From an uncultured Candidatus Melainabacteria bacterium (GTDB lineage Bacteria; Cyanobacteriota; Vampirovibrionia; Gastranaerophilales; Gastranaerophilaceae), in contig CAKUZO010000037.1 in NCBI GenBank assembly GCA_934717895.1, forward strand, positions 1 to 17,096: 17,096 nucleotides of DNA, read 5' to 3'. Below the pieces are notes generated by a model. The model saw nothing but the letters and a program-made list of their open reading frames with translations, made no database searches and was not told the DNA's origin. Each line of letters begins with the position of its first letter. Position 1 is the stretch's first letter. Below are positions 5,521-13,650 of the stretch, piece after piece. A program made the translations under genes and the position numbers.

Positions 5521-6687
5521 ATGAAGAAAAATATTATAATATTTTTGTCGATAATTATTGGTGCAATTTTGATAAGATACGGGATTTCATTGTCACAAAC
5601 CATTATGCAGGGCAAGGCAATGAAAAACAAGCCTGCTCCGACGGTTACGGTTCAAGAAGTTGAAACTAAAAACGTTATAAGAAGTTTTGATGCCCCTGGA
5701 CGTGTAATGTCTAAGTATCGAGTTGATGTAATGGCACGTATTTCAGGATATCTTTTGAAAAGCTATTTTAAGGAAGGCGATACTGTAAAAGCCGGACAAA
5801 CTTTATTCCTAATTGAGCCGACAGAATATTCTAATGCTTCAAATGTTGCAGCAGCTAATGTTAAAAATCTTAAAGCACAGTTGGTTTACGCAGAAAAACA
5901 ACTCGCTCGTGCGGCAGAACTTGTAAAGAAAGATTACATTGCAAAAGCTCAGTATGATCAAATTTTATCGCAAAGAGATGCTCTGAGAGCTCAGCTTGCA
6001 TCTGCTCAGGCTTCATTAAATGATGCTAACAGAAATTTAGGTTATACAAACGTAAAATCTCCGGTAAACGGCAAAGTTGGTATAATCAACGTTACTGTCG
6101 GAAACTATGTTTCTCCGACGTCAGGTGCATTGACGACTATTAACAGTACAAACCCGATTTATGTTACTTTCCCGATTGAATCTGCGGATTTTCAAGCACT
6201 TGCAGTAGCTGATAAATCGAATAACAAGAACAGAAAAGTTGAACTTATTTTGAATGGTGGTACAAAATATTCAAAACTCGGTGTTCAAGATTTTCAGGAT
6301 AACAAAGTAGACCAAACAACAGGTACGGTAACAATGAGGGCAACTTTTGATAATCCGAACAATGAACTTATTCATGGAGAGTTTGTAACAGTAAAATTGT
6401 ATTCAAATAATCCGGTGGAAGTTCCGGTTGCACCGGTTACAGCTGTTTTGGAAAATCAAGCAGGAAAATATGTGTATAAATTAGATGATAAAAATCTTCC
6501 GCAACTTGTTTATGTAAAAACAGGTGAGCAAAACGGTGATAGCTGGATTATTAAAGAAGGCTTGCAAAAAGGTGACCGAATTGTAACCGAAGGCTTGCAA
6601 AAGGTAACTCCTGGAAAGCCTGTGACAATTGTGACAGCGGAAGAGATGAAGAAGATTAAGACAGAGCAGGTAACGAGTAAGAAATAG
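5521..6687 (+). CDS. RND efflux periplasmic adaptor (membrane fusion protein), AcrA/MexA type
   Basis: The adaptor links the inner-membrane RND pump to the TolC channel across the periplasm. The chosen ATG gives 388 residues: GGGAG at 5511-5515 lies 5 bases upstream, whereas a TTG 48 bases earlier would add a polar extension before the membrane segment and overlap the promoter. Residues 4-20 form an N-terminal membrane anchor. There is no lipobox Cys, unlike AcrA itself. The first lipoyl half-motif runs through GYLLKSYFKEGDTVKAGQ (77-93). A coiled-coil hairpin covers about 103-172. The second lipoyl half is at about 174-200 (YTNVKSPVNGKV), followed by beta-barrel and membrane-proximal domains. 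The final codons merge into a heptamer repeat that runs past the stop. It is the first gene of the operon. Confidence 0.92.
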   Translation: MKKNIIIFLSIIIGAILIRYGISLSQTIMQGKAMKNKPAPTVTVQEVETKNVIRSFDAPGRVMSKYRVDVMARISGYLLKSYFKEGDTVKAGQTLFLIEPTEYSNASNVAAANVKNLKAQLVYAEKQLARAAELVKKDYIAKAQYDQILSQRDALRAQLASAQASLNDANRNLGYTNVKSPVNGKVGIINVTVGNYVSPTSGALTTINSTNPIYVTFPIESADFQALAVADKSNNKNRKVELILNGGTKYSKLGVQDFQDNKVDQTTGTVTMRATFDNPNNELIHGEFVTVKLYSNNPVEVPVAPVTAVLENQAGKYVYKLDDKNLPQLVYVKTGEQNGDSWIIKEGLQKGDRIVTEGLQKVTPGKPVTIVTAEEMKKIKTEQVTSKK

Positions 6688-6690
6688 AGA

Positions 6691-6814
6691 GTGAAAGGTA
6701 AGAAGTGAAAAGTGAAAGGTGAAAAGACCGTTACAGGTGCTAACGCACCAAAAGTTATTTCCGAACGAAGTGAGCTATATGGACTTTTTACGTTTCACTT
6801 CTCACTTTTCACTT
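6691..6814. repeat. Inverted heptamer repeats between adaptor and permease genes
   Basis: Five 7-base units of the type GTGAAAR fill 6691-6725, and weaker units in phase reach back into the adaptor's last codons (from 6670). A reverse-complementary set lies at 6791-6814. Segments 6703-6726 and 6791-6814 are complementary at 21 of 24 positions and could form a long intercistronic hairpin. Its loop carries a small GGTGC/GCACC hairpin (6736-6749). It could affect relative expression of adaptor and pump. The permease ribosome binding site (AAGGA, 6820-6824) lies just outside the stem. Confidence 0.7.
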
Positions 6815-6830
6815 AACAAAAGGATCCAAA

Positions 6831-9800
6831 ATGCCAAACGACAAACACGAAACTAACAAAAACGAACAAGGAAATTTATTTATAAAACGCCCAAAACTGG
6901 CGATTGTAATATCATTAGCGATTATGCTTGCCGGCATGTTGATGATTATGGCTCTTCCCTTGGAAGAATATCCGTCAATTACGCCTCCACAGGTTGTTGT
7001 AACAGCAACTTATGCCGGTGCGAGTTCTGACGTTGTTGCAGATACTATCGCGGCGCCGGTTGAAGCTCAGTTGAACGGTGTTCAGGATATGATTTATATG
7101 TCCTCAACTTCTCAAAACGGACAATACCAGCTGACATTGTACTTTAATATTGGTTCGGACCCTGATATGGCGGTTGTAAACGTCCAAAACCAATTGCAAC
7201 TGGTTACGCCAAGGTTGCCGGAAGAGGTTAAGCGTTATGGTTTGTCTGTAAAAAAATCTACCGGTGGCCCCGGATTGATGATGATTTCAGTAAATTCTCC
7301 GACTCATACTTATGATTCCTTGTATATCGCAAACTATGCATCTATTTATATTAAAGACGAACTAGCTCGTATTAAAGGGGTTGGTAAAGTTGCCGTTTTC
7401 GGGTCTTCTGATTATTCAATGAGAATATGGCTTGATGCGGCGAAGATGGCGAATTTAGGCGTATCTGTTTCTGAGGTAAGCTCTGCAATTCAAACTCAAA
7501 ATACACAGGTTCCTGCCGGTGACTTGGGTGTTGAACCCATGAAAAACAAGCAGATGATTAAGCTTACAATGCGTACAAAAGGCCGTTTGAAAGATGTTTC
7601 AGAATTTGAAAACATTATTATTCGTTCAAAAGCCGATGGTTCCCAGATTAAGTTGAAAGATATTGCAAGAGTTGAGTTAGGGGCTGAAAGTTACTCGTTC
7701 TTCTCTCGTATTGGCGGAAAAGATTCGGCTATTATTTCAATCAGTCAGTTGCCGGAAGCTAACGCAATTGATTTGTCAAATAAGATTACTAAAAAGATGG
7801 CTGAGTTGAGCAAAGGCTTCCCGCAAGGTATTGAGTATAAAATTCAGCGTGACGAAACAGAATTTGTAAGGGAGTCAATTAAAGAGGTTATAAGTGCTAT
7901 TGGACTTGCCATTTTACTTGTAGGTGCCGTTACTTATATGTTCTTGGGTAGCGGGCGTGCTGCGTTAATCCCGTTTTGCGCAATTCCTGTTTCCTTAATC
8001 GGTGTATTTATATTTATGAATATTTTAGGTTTTTCAATTAACCTTTTAATTCTATTTGGCTTGGTTTTGGCAGTAGGATTGGTTGTTGATGATGCTATTG
8101 TTGTACTTGAAAATACGCAAAGGCACATTCAGGAAGGCAAATCACCTGTTGATGCAACAGAAGTTACTATGAAAGAGGTATTTGGTGCTGTTCTTGCAAC
8201 TTCTCTTGTATTGATGGCTGTATTTGTGCCGGTTTCATTTATGTCAGGTATTACGGGGCAAATGTTTAGACAATTTGCTTTATGTATCGCATCTTCAATC
8301 GGTTTGTCAACCCTTGTTGCGTTGACTCTTGCACCAGCTCTTTGTGCAATGATTTTGAAATCAGGTGAAGAAAAAGCGGATTTTGAATTTATTCAAAGAT
8401 TTGATGATTGGTTCGCCGGAATTCGTGATTCTTATTTAAAGGGTGTAATGAAGTTTATTGAGTCACCAAAGTTGACAATTTCTGTGTATACGGGAATTAT
8501 TTTATTTACGTCCATAATGTTTTGGTTAATTCCAAAAGGATTTTTACCGACAGAAGATAAAGGTGCTGTGTTTGCTCAAATTCAGTTGCCTGACGGTTCA
8601 TCGGCTTCCAGAACAAATATTGTAGCAAACGAAGTTGAAGAAAGAATTTTGAAAATCCCGGGCGTCGAAAATACTATTACTTTGGTAGGGTTTTCAGGTG
8701 AAAATACAGCGTTGATTGTTGCAGAACTTTCAAATTGGTCTAAACGTAAATCGAAAGATCTTTCAATGCAAACTATTTTAGGTAAAATTAAGACAGAGTT
8801 TGCAAACTATCCGTCTGCAACTATTGCGGCATTCTCGCCACCTTCAATTTCAGGTTTGGGTATGTTTGGAGGTTTTGAGTACCAATTGTTGGATAAGGGC
8901 GACAGAACTCCGCAAGAACTTTATGAAGAGGCTCAAAAACTAATTCAAGCAGGCAATAAAAATTCTGCTTTTCAGATGGTTTACACTTCTTTTACAGCAA
9001 ACCTTCCTCAGTTGATGATTAAAGTTGACGAAAATAAGGCTCTTGCACAAGGCGTAAATATTTCTGAAATTTATAATGCTTTGTCAGGATATTTTGGAAA
9101 ATCTTATGTAAACGACTTTAATAAATATGGACGTGTTTATCGTGTTTATTTACAAGCGGATTCTGATTACAGGGAAAAACCTAGTGATATTGACAAAATT
9201 TATGTGAAAAGTAATTCCGGCACTATGGTTCCTTTGTCCGCGGTTGTAAATGTATCTAATATTGTCGGTCCATATAGTTTGACAAGGTTCAATATGTATC
9301 CGGCAATTACAATCAACGGACAAGCAAGAAGTGGCGTAAGTTCCGGTCAGGCTATGTCAGCAATGGAAGCTATTTCCGATGAAATTCTTCCGAAAGATAT
9401 GGGATATGCTTGGTCTGGAAGCTCTTTGCAAGAAAAAGAATCAGCAGGACAAATCGGGCCAATTCTTGCAATGTCGCTTGTATTTATCTACTTGTTCTTG
9501 GTAGGTTTGTATGAAAGTTGGATGTTACCGATTGCCGTACTTTTGATTTCTCCGGTTGCGTTAGTCGGAGCGCTGTTCTTCCAGTACGTTTCAGGACAAT
9601 CACTTGATTTGTATTCGCAAATCGGGCTTGTTATGTTAATCGGTTTGTCTACAAAGCAGGCAATTTTGATTATTGAATTTGCCAAGGACGCACATGAAAA
9701 AGGTATGGGGATTATTGAATCAGCAATGCAAGCTGCAAAATTAAGGTTCAGAGCCGTAATGATGACGAATATTGCGTTTATCTTAGGTTTGCTACCTCTT

Positions 9801-9989
9801 GTATTTGCAAAAGGAGCAGGTGCTGCAAGCCGTAATTCTGTTGGTATGACAGTGTTTGGCGGTATGATGGCGGTTGCATTTATCGGTACTTTCTTGGTTC
9901 CGGCGTTCTTTGTACTTATTGAAGATTTGAAAGTTTACACAGCTCACAAGGCTCGTGAATTACATTTGAAGAAGGAAAATAACAAATAA
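6831..9989 (+). CDS. RND multidrug efflux permease, HAE-1 family (AcrB/MexB type)
   Basis: This is a proton-driven inner-membrane pump that exports hydrophobic compounds through the adaptor and TolC. Its 1052 residues match the family norm of 1030-1060. A 15-residue hydrophilic N-terminal tail precedes TM1 (about 22-42). The porter-domain opening PLEEYPSITPPQV is at 43-55. The TM4 proton-relay pair is present as VVDDAIVV (D420, D421; AcrB D407/D408). The TM10 lysine is in IGLSTKQAILIIEFAKD (K942; AcrB K940). A second periplasmic half begins after PKGFLPTEDKG. All relay residues are intact, so it should be functional. AAGGA at 6820-6824 with a 6-base spacer supports the start. The stop TAA overlaps the TolC ATG by one base. 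Substrate range cannot be read from sequence. Confidence 0.96.
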   Translation: MPNDKHETNKNEQGNLFIKRPKLAIVISLAIMLAGMLMIMALPLEEYPSITPPQVVVTATYAGASSDVVADTIAAPVEAQLNGVQDMIYMSSTSQNGQYQLTLYFNIGSDPDMAVVNVQNQLQLVTPRLPEEVKRYGLSVKKSTGGPGLMMISVNSPTHTYDSLYIANYASIYIKDELARIKGVGKVAVFGSSDYSMRIWLDAAKMANLGVSVSEVSSAIQTQNTQVPAGDLGVEPMKNKQMIKLTMRTKGRLKDVSEFENIIIRSKADGSQIKLKDIARVELGAESYSFFSRIGGKDSAIISISQLPEANAIDLSNKITKKMAELSKGFPQGIEYKIQRDETEFVRESIKEVISAIGLAILLVGAVTYMFLGSGRAALIPFCAIPVSLIGVFIFMNILGFSINLLILFGLVLAVGLVVDDAIVVLENTQRHIQEGKSPVDATEVTMKEVFGAVLATSLVLMAVFVPVSFMSGITGQMFRQFALCIASSIGLSTLVALTLAPALCAMILKSGEEKADFEFIQRFDDWFAGIRDSYLKGVMKFIESPKLTISVYTGIILFTSIMFWLIPKGFLPTEDKGAVFAQIQLPDGSSASRTNIVANEVEERILKIPGVENTITLVGFSGENTALIVAELSNWSKRKSKDLSMQTILGKIKTEFANYPSATIAAFSPPSISGLGMFGGFEYQLLDKGDRTPQELYEEAQKLIQAGNKNSAFQMVYTSFTANLPQLMIKVDENKALAQGVNISEIYNALSGYFGKSYVNDFNKYGRVYRVYLQADSDYREKPSDIDKIYVKSNSGTMVPLSAVVNVSNIVGPYSLTRFNMYPAITINGQARSGVSSGQAMSAMEAISDEILPKDMGYAWSGSSLQEKESAGQIGPILAMSLVFIYLFLVGLYESWMLPIAVLLISPVALVGALFFQYVSGQSLDLYSQIGLVMLIGLSTKQAILIIEFAKDAHEKGMGIIESAMQAAKLRFRAVMMTNIAFILGLLPLVFAKGAGAASRNSVGMTVFGGMMAVAFIGTFLVPAFFVLIEDLKVYTAHKARELHLKKENNK

Positions 9990-11404
9990 TGTTAAAAAGA
10001 ATATTATTACTTAGTTTAATATTAGGAATAACCTCAACATCTGCAATTAGTGCGGATATTGGGAATAAAGTCAACGAAAAAGAATATCCGTCGGCAGATA
10101 AAGTTTTGCCGTCAAACCCTCAAAAACCTGACTTTGTAATTGAGGGTTCTGTCGAAAAAAATATTGATATGACGCTCGACAAGTGTATTGAACTTGCGCT
10201 CGGCAACAATCCACAGATTAATGCTGCATTTCACGATATTCTAGCATCCGATGCGCGAATTAAACAGGTTTGGGCAAATTATTTTCCGCAATTAAGCTGG
10301 CAGACTGGTTATACAAAGATTAAACAACTTCAATTGTCTGATGCTTTGGGTAGAAATTTGACGTTCAATTACTATATTTTGGGACAAGTTACGCTTCAAC
10401 AAATGCTTTACGACTTTGGGGTTACGCAAAATCAAGCTACAATCAAACGTTTAGACTATGAAGCTTATAAAACAACGCTTAGCGCAACAATTAACGACGT
10501 AATTTACCAGACAAAAGATGCGTATTACAATCTTTTGTTTGCCTTTGAAAATCGTCGTGTTGCGGAAGATACGGTTAAAAAGTTTGAAATGTTTTATAAT
10601 CAGGCAAAAGCTTTCTATGAAATCGGCATGAATCCGAAAGTTGACGTCACGATTGCCGAGGTGAATTTGAGTAATGCAAAATTGCAACTTATTCAAGCGG
10701 ATAATGCCGTAAACCTTGCAGTGGCAAAGCTTAACAATGTTATGGGCGTTCCGTTTATTGATAAATATAATGTTCAAGAGCGCTTGAAATACCAGCCTGT
10801 TGATGTTTCGTTTAATCAGTCGGTTGAAATCGCACGTGATGCAAGACCTGAGCTTAAACTTGCGGAATTGAAGGTTGAAAGTGCAAATCAAACGATGAAA
10901 TTGGTTAAAAAATCTTACTTCCCAACACTTTCTGTTGAAGGGCAATACCAACGAGGCGGTAAAAGTTGGAATTCCAATTACGGTTACAATATCGGTGGAT
11001 ATTTGAACTTTCCGACAATTAACGGAATGTTGATTAAAAACGAGATTAAGGAAGCAAGATATTTGTACGACAAGGAAATTGCCAATGCGAAAAATACACA
11101 AAATTCTATTTATTTAGAAATTCAAAATGCGTTTTTGACGTTAGAAGAAAAGAAAAATCAAATGCCAGTAGCGATTTTGGGTGTAAAACAGGCGAAAGAG
11201 AACTATGAACTTTCTTATGGCAGATACCGTGTTGGTGAAGCAAGTCCGACAGAGTTGAAGGACGCTCAAATCAATTACCAACAGGCTCAATTGACGTATT
11301 ACAACGCATTATACCAGTATAATTCGTCAAAAGCTGCACTTGAAAAGGCAATAGGTAAAAACCTTGCGAATAACACTTCTGATGTTGTTGAACTTGGTAA
11401 ATAG
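9989..11404 (+). CDS. TolC-family outer membrane efflux channel
   Basis: This is the trimeric channel that carries substrates from the RND pump through the periplasm and outer membrane. The 471-residue precursor has a clear signal peptide (MLKRILLLSLILGITSTSAISA, likely cut before D23). Two OEP repeats follow. The first, about 55-250, starts with the typical MTLDKCIELALGNNPQI. The second, about 275-455, contains SVEIARDARPELKLAELKVESA and the closing coiled-coil strand YGRYRVGEASPTELKDAQ. An Ala/Asn/Gln-rich helical composition fits the alpha-barrel. It starts on the TAATG overlap with the permease, so translation is coupled. AAGGAA (9972-9977) serves as ribosome binding site. Its presence implies a true outer membrane in this organism. 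Confidence 0.94.
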   Translation: MLKRILLLSLILGITSTSAISADIGNKVNEKEYPSADKVLPSNPQKPDFVIEGSVEKNIDMTLDKCIELALGNNPQINAAFHDILASDARIKQVWANYFPQLSWQTGYTKIKQLQLSDALGRNLTFNYYILGQVTLQQMLYDFGVTQNQATIKRLDYEAYKTTLSATINDVIYQTKDAYYNLLFAFENRRVAEDTVKKFEMFYNQAKAFYEIGMNPKVDVTIAEVNLSNAKLQLIQADNAVNLAVAKLNNVMGVPFIDKYNVQERLKYQPVDVSFNQSVEIARDARPELKLAELKVESANQTMKLVKKSYFPTLSVEGQYQRGGKSWNSNYGYNIGGYLNFPTINGMLIKNEIKEARYLYDKEIANAKNTQNSIYLEIQNAFLTLEEKKNQMPVAILGVKQAKENYELSYGRYRVGEASPTELKDAQINYQQAQLTYYNALYQYNSSKAALEKAIGKNLANNTSDVVELGK

Positions 11405-11469
11405 ATTTAAAAAGTAATTGCAAAATAATGCGTGGTTTGATTATTTGTAACAGGTAGATTGAGTATTTT

Positions 11470-11517
11470 CGGCAAGATTATAACAAAAATATTATTTAAA
11501 AATATTAATTATCGCCG
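11470..11517 (+). terminator. Weak terminator-like hairpin after the efflux operon
   Basis: CGGC (11470-11473) and GCCG (11514-11517), extended by GAT/ATC after a 2-base bulge, close an AT-rich stem-loop 65 bases past the TolC stop. No uninterrupted T-run follows, so termination would be inefficient. It is the only candidate I see for ending the operon before the twin palindromes. Confidence 0.25.
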
Positions 11518-11621
11518 ATTTATGTCTGTTTATTCAACCGCTTAAACGACTGGAAGTGGCTTGTGTGTTTAGAATAGAACTATTGCAACATATATAAAAG
11601 TGGCTGGCATGATATAGTTGA

Positions 11622-11653
11622 ATTGTAACAATCTACTTGATGATTGTTACAAT
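11622..11653. promoter_or_regulatory. Twin palindromes ATTGTWACAAT, candidate double operator
   Basis: ATTGTAACAAT (11622-11632) and ATTGTTACAAT (11643-11653) are each perfect dyads, and their centres are exactly 21 bases (two helical turns) apart. Together they can also fold as a 13-bp hairpin (11621-11633 with 11642-11654) followed by TTTT, so a terminator for the efflux operon is the alternative. The helical phasing, the internal symmetry and the position 31 bases before the -10 box favour a protein-binding site for the protease gene. Confidence 0.45.
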
Positions 11654-11660
11654 TTTGCAA

Positions 11661-11689
11661 TTCCTTAATGATTAAAAACTTTATATAAT
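11661..11689 (+). promoter_or_regulatory. Promoter of the calpain-like gene, weak -35
   Basis: A perfect TATAAT at 11684-11689 has only TTCCTT (11661-11666) at the 17-base position. A strong -10 with a poor -35 is the usual form of an activator-dependent promoter, which fits the twin palindromes directly upstream. The expected start is near 11696. Confidence 0.4.
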
Positions 11690-11715
11690 TAGAAATAATA
11701 TTTAGGGGAATTTAT

Positions 11716-13239
11716 ATGGGGAATTGGGCAGTAACAGGATTAGATGTTGCAAGAAGTATTGGAGCAAAAGCAGCAAGAAAAGCTAAATATCTGCAACAAC
11801 ATGTAACTCCAAATATATCAGTTGAAAATGAAGTTGCAACCAATGTTGTTAAGCATGCGAAGTACGACCAACCAGCACCAACACAAATTACAACTGATAT
11901 GCTTGATTGGCTACATAACAATAGTGCAAGTCAGAATATATTGAAAAATAGCACATCAACAAAGAGTAGTAGTGTTGGAAATATTAAATCTGTAACTGCA
12001 AAGCAAACGCAAACCACAATAAGTACAGAAAATGAGATTAAAACACTTATACCTAGTACTCTCAAACCACTATCATTAACTCCAGAAGAGTTCAAATTCT
12101 TCTCTGCAAATATACAAGGCGTTAGTAAAGGAGAATTGGAACAGGCTGTTAACGAAATTAGACATCTTCATAATATCAAAGGGAATTGTTACTATACAAC
12201 AGAACTTTCAAGTAAAAGAGGTTATAGTACAAGAGCTTTGTTAGACGCACGTTTTAATGATAAAGAACATTATAACGACATCTTAGAACTTATTAAATTA
12301 AATAATAGTGGCAAAATAAAGTATTATCCTAAACTGGTTATGCCTAATGGCCATACAAATCCATTAGTCAAGCAAGATATGAAAGCGATTGCAGAAGGTC
12401 GTAATTATTATGAACAATTTTCTTCTCTTAACAAATCCGAAATCTTGGCTAAAACCGTTGAGGGAGATGTCTTTTCAGTTGGAGAACAAATGTTTGTTCG
12501 TGATAGCCAAGGTTGGCAAGCCTTGAAAATGGATAAGAAAACTTATGAGTTACTATTTCCTGCGGTTGATAGGTATGCAATGGCTCAAGGAAGCTCTGAT
12601 AACTGTGGGCCACTTTCTATGATTAACAATCTTGTCCAAGTTCCATCTAATAGAGTGAAACTATTACAGCTGTATGAACAAAAAGGAAATCAAGTTTCGG
12701 TTCATGCTTTAGGTGATACGTCCAGCAAGATAACATTTGATTTGAATAATTTGAGGACATTAGATGATGGCGGTCTTGCTGATACGAGTTATGGGTTAAA
12801 AATGCTCGAATATAAAGGACAACGAGGACATGGAGAAGGTTATGGTGTGCCATCACGCGGAATAGGTAAGGATAACAATTTTGGACATGGTTTAGTACTA
12901 GATGGTGATAGTCAGATTTGTTACGCTGATTTAATTAATTCCACTCCAAGAATACCAAATGTTCAGATGGGAATTGATAAAGTTGGCAATGCGGTTGATT
13001 TAACGCCACTAGAAAAGGAACTAAGAACAATTGGTAACGGTAAAACAATGATAGCAGGTGGTGGCGATAGTGAACTGGGCTATGCTCGTGGTACTGGTAT
13101 AGATCACTTTACATCAATTATAGATAGTAAAAATGGCAATATACGCCTAGTAAATCCAAATTCAACTGGAGATTATCAAGATGTCCCTATTACAGAGTAT
13201 ACACGTTGGTATGCAAGTGGTTGTTTTGATAACATATAG
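11716..13239 (+). CDS. Predicted calpain-like (papain-fold) cysteine protease
   Basis: The 507-residue protein has no signal peptide or membrane span. Residues 1-120 are low-complexity and Ser/Thr/Asn-rich, and about 120-285 is an unrecognised mixed domain. The segment AQGSSDNCGPLSMINNL (290-306) has the calpain oxyanion Gln and catalytic Cys in the right spacing (Q291 and C297; calpains read QGxxGDCWLL). Downstream, GTGIDHFTSII (459-469) offers the catalytic His464, and IRLVNPNS (476-483) offers Asn480, as in the calpain H...N-P arrangement. Three catalytic residues in order with correct local context make a C2-like peptidase likely, though overall similarity is low and the Trp after Cys is replaced by Gly. 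Other papain-fold families (C39, C58, transglutaminase) are alternatives. AGGGGA 6 bases before the ATG supports the start. It is monocistronic. Substrate unknown. Confidence 0.6.
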   Translation: MGNWAVTGLDVARSIGAKAARKAKYLQQHVTPNISVENEVATNVVKHAKYDQPAPTQITTDMLDWLHNNSASQNILKNSTSTKSSSVGNIKSVTAKQTQTTISTENEIKTLIPSTLKPLSLTPEEFKFFSANIQGVSKGELEQAVNEIRHLHNIKGNCYYTTELSSKRGYSTRALLDARFNDKEHYNDILELIKLNNSGKIKYYPKLVMPNGHTNPLVKQDMKAIAEGRNYYEQFSSLNKSEILAKTVEGDVFSVGEQMFVRDSQGWQALKMDKKTYELLFPAVDRYAMAQGSSDNCGPLSMINNLVQVPSNRVKLLQLYEQKGNQVSVHALGDTSSKITFDLNNLRTLDDGGLADTSYGLKMLEYKGQRGHGEGYGVPSRGIGKDNNFGHGLVLDGDSQICYADLINSTPRIPNVQMGIDKVGNAVDLTPLEKELRTIGNGKTMIAGGGDSELGYARGTGIDHFTSIIDSKNGNIRLVNPNSTGDYQDVPITEYTRWYASGCFDNI

Positions 13240-13242
13240 TTA

Positions 13243-13266
13243 GTAGGTCGGCATTGCCATGCCGAC
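13243..13266 (+). repeat. REP-like palindrome headed by GTAG
   Basis: GTAG is followed by an 8-bp perfect stem (GTCGGCAT / ATGCCGAC) around a 4-base loop, starting 4 bases after the protease stop codon. The same layout, with compensatory base changes in the stem, occurs at 15752-15775. A 5' GTAG tetranucleotide before a palindrome is the mark of REP elements moved by RAYT (IS200/IS605-related) transposases. Confidence 0.55.
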
Positions 13267-13383
13267 ACGAAACTAATATAGATGTAAAGACGCCTGATCT
13301 GTTTCGCTTGAATTAATTTTAACCACTCAATAAAATACTAAAACAAAGCTGTTACTTTGTGGTTCTCGTACGTCTAAACAAAT

Positions 13384-13413
13384 AAAAAGAACCCCTTAAA
13401 AGGAGTTCTTTTT
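13384..13413. terminator. Bidirectional intrinsic terminator
   Basis: AAAAAGAAC (13384-13392) pairs with GTTCTTTTT (13405-13413) and the stem continues inward through CCTT/AGG. The T-run of one strand and the A-run of the other make it work both ways: it ends tRNA-Leu transcripts on the minus strand 4 bases after the tRNA and protease-gene transcripts on the plus strand. Confidence 0.8.
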
Positions 13414-13416
13414 ATT

Positions 13417-13500
13417 TGCCGAAGGCCGGACTCGAACCGGCACGTGGTTGCCCACACAAGATTTTGAGTCTAGCACGTCTACCAATTTCATCACTTCGGC
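13417..13500 (-). tRNA. tRNA-Leu, anticodon CAA
   Basis: On the minus strand a full type II tRNA folds. The acceptor stem is GCCGAAG/CTTCGGC and the discriminator is A (13417). The D-arm contains AAATTGGTAGA. The anticodon loop CTCAAAA gives CAA, which reads UUG. There is a variable arm (GTGG/CCAC) and a T-arm GCCGG-TTCGAGT-CCGGC. The anticodon stem CTAGA/TCTTG has one U-U mismatch at the second pair. CCA is not encoded. The acceptor and T-arm are nearly the same as in E. coli leuX as I recall it. Confidence 0.93.
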
Positions 13501-13523
13501 TTAAATTAAATTGTCATATCTAT

Positions 13524-13551
13524 ATAATACCAAAAACATTTTAAATTTCAA
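13524..13551 (-). promoter_or_regulatory. Promoter of tRNA-Leu
   Basis: On the minus strand TTGAAA (13551-13546) and TATTAT (13529-13524) are 16 bases apart, and the -10 is extended by TGG. The start would fall about 17 bases before the tRNA. Confidence 0.6.
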
Positions 13552-13650
13552 ATATTATTTTAAAAATTTATTTTATATTCTTAATAATTCTTATTTGTAT
13601 ATTTTAAAAAGCCCCAAAACACCATAAAATATCCTTGTTAGTGAGGGTTT

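Larger units (their letters stand above)
11405..11715. other. Gene-free stretch between tolC and the protease gene
   Basis: These 311 bases contain a weak hairpin (11470-11517), two 11-base palindromes (11622-11632, 11643-11653), a perfect TATAAT (11684-11689) and the ribosome binding site AGGGGA (11704-11709). I see no ORF of interest in it. Confidence 0.55.

Noticed and set aside
10451..11101. Long minus-strand open frame inside tolC (216 codons)
   Set aside because: It is fully antisense to a clear TolC gene. Its Cys/Phe/Ile/Asn-rich translation lacks domain features and follows from the codon use of the sense gene.
11716..13239. Assignment as a toxin of a contact-dependent or polymorphic system
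   Set aside because: No secretion signal, repeat stalk or immunity gene is next to it. Only the protease fold is supported.
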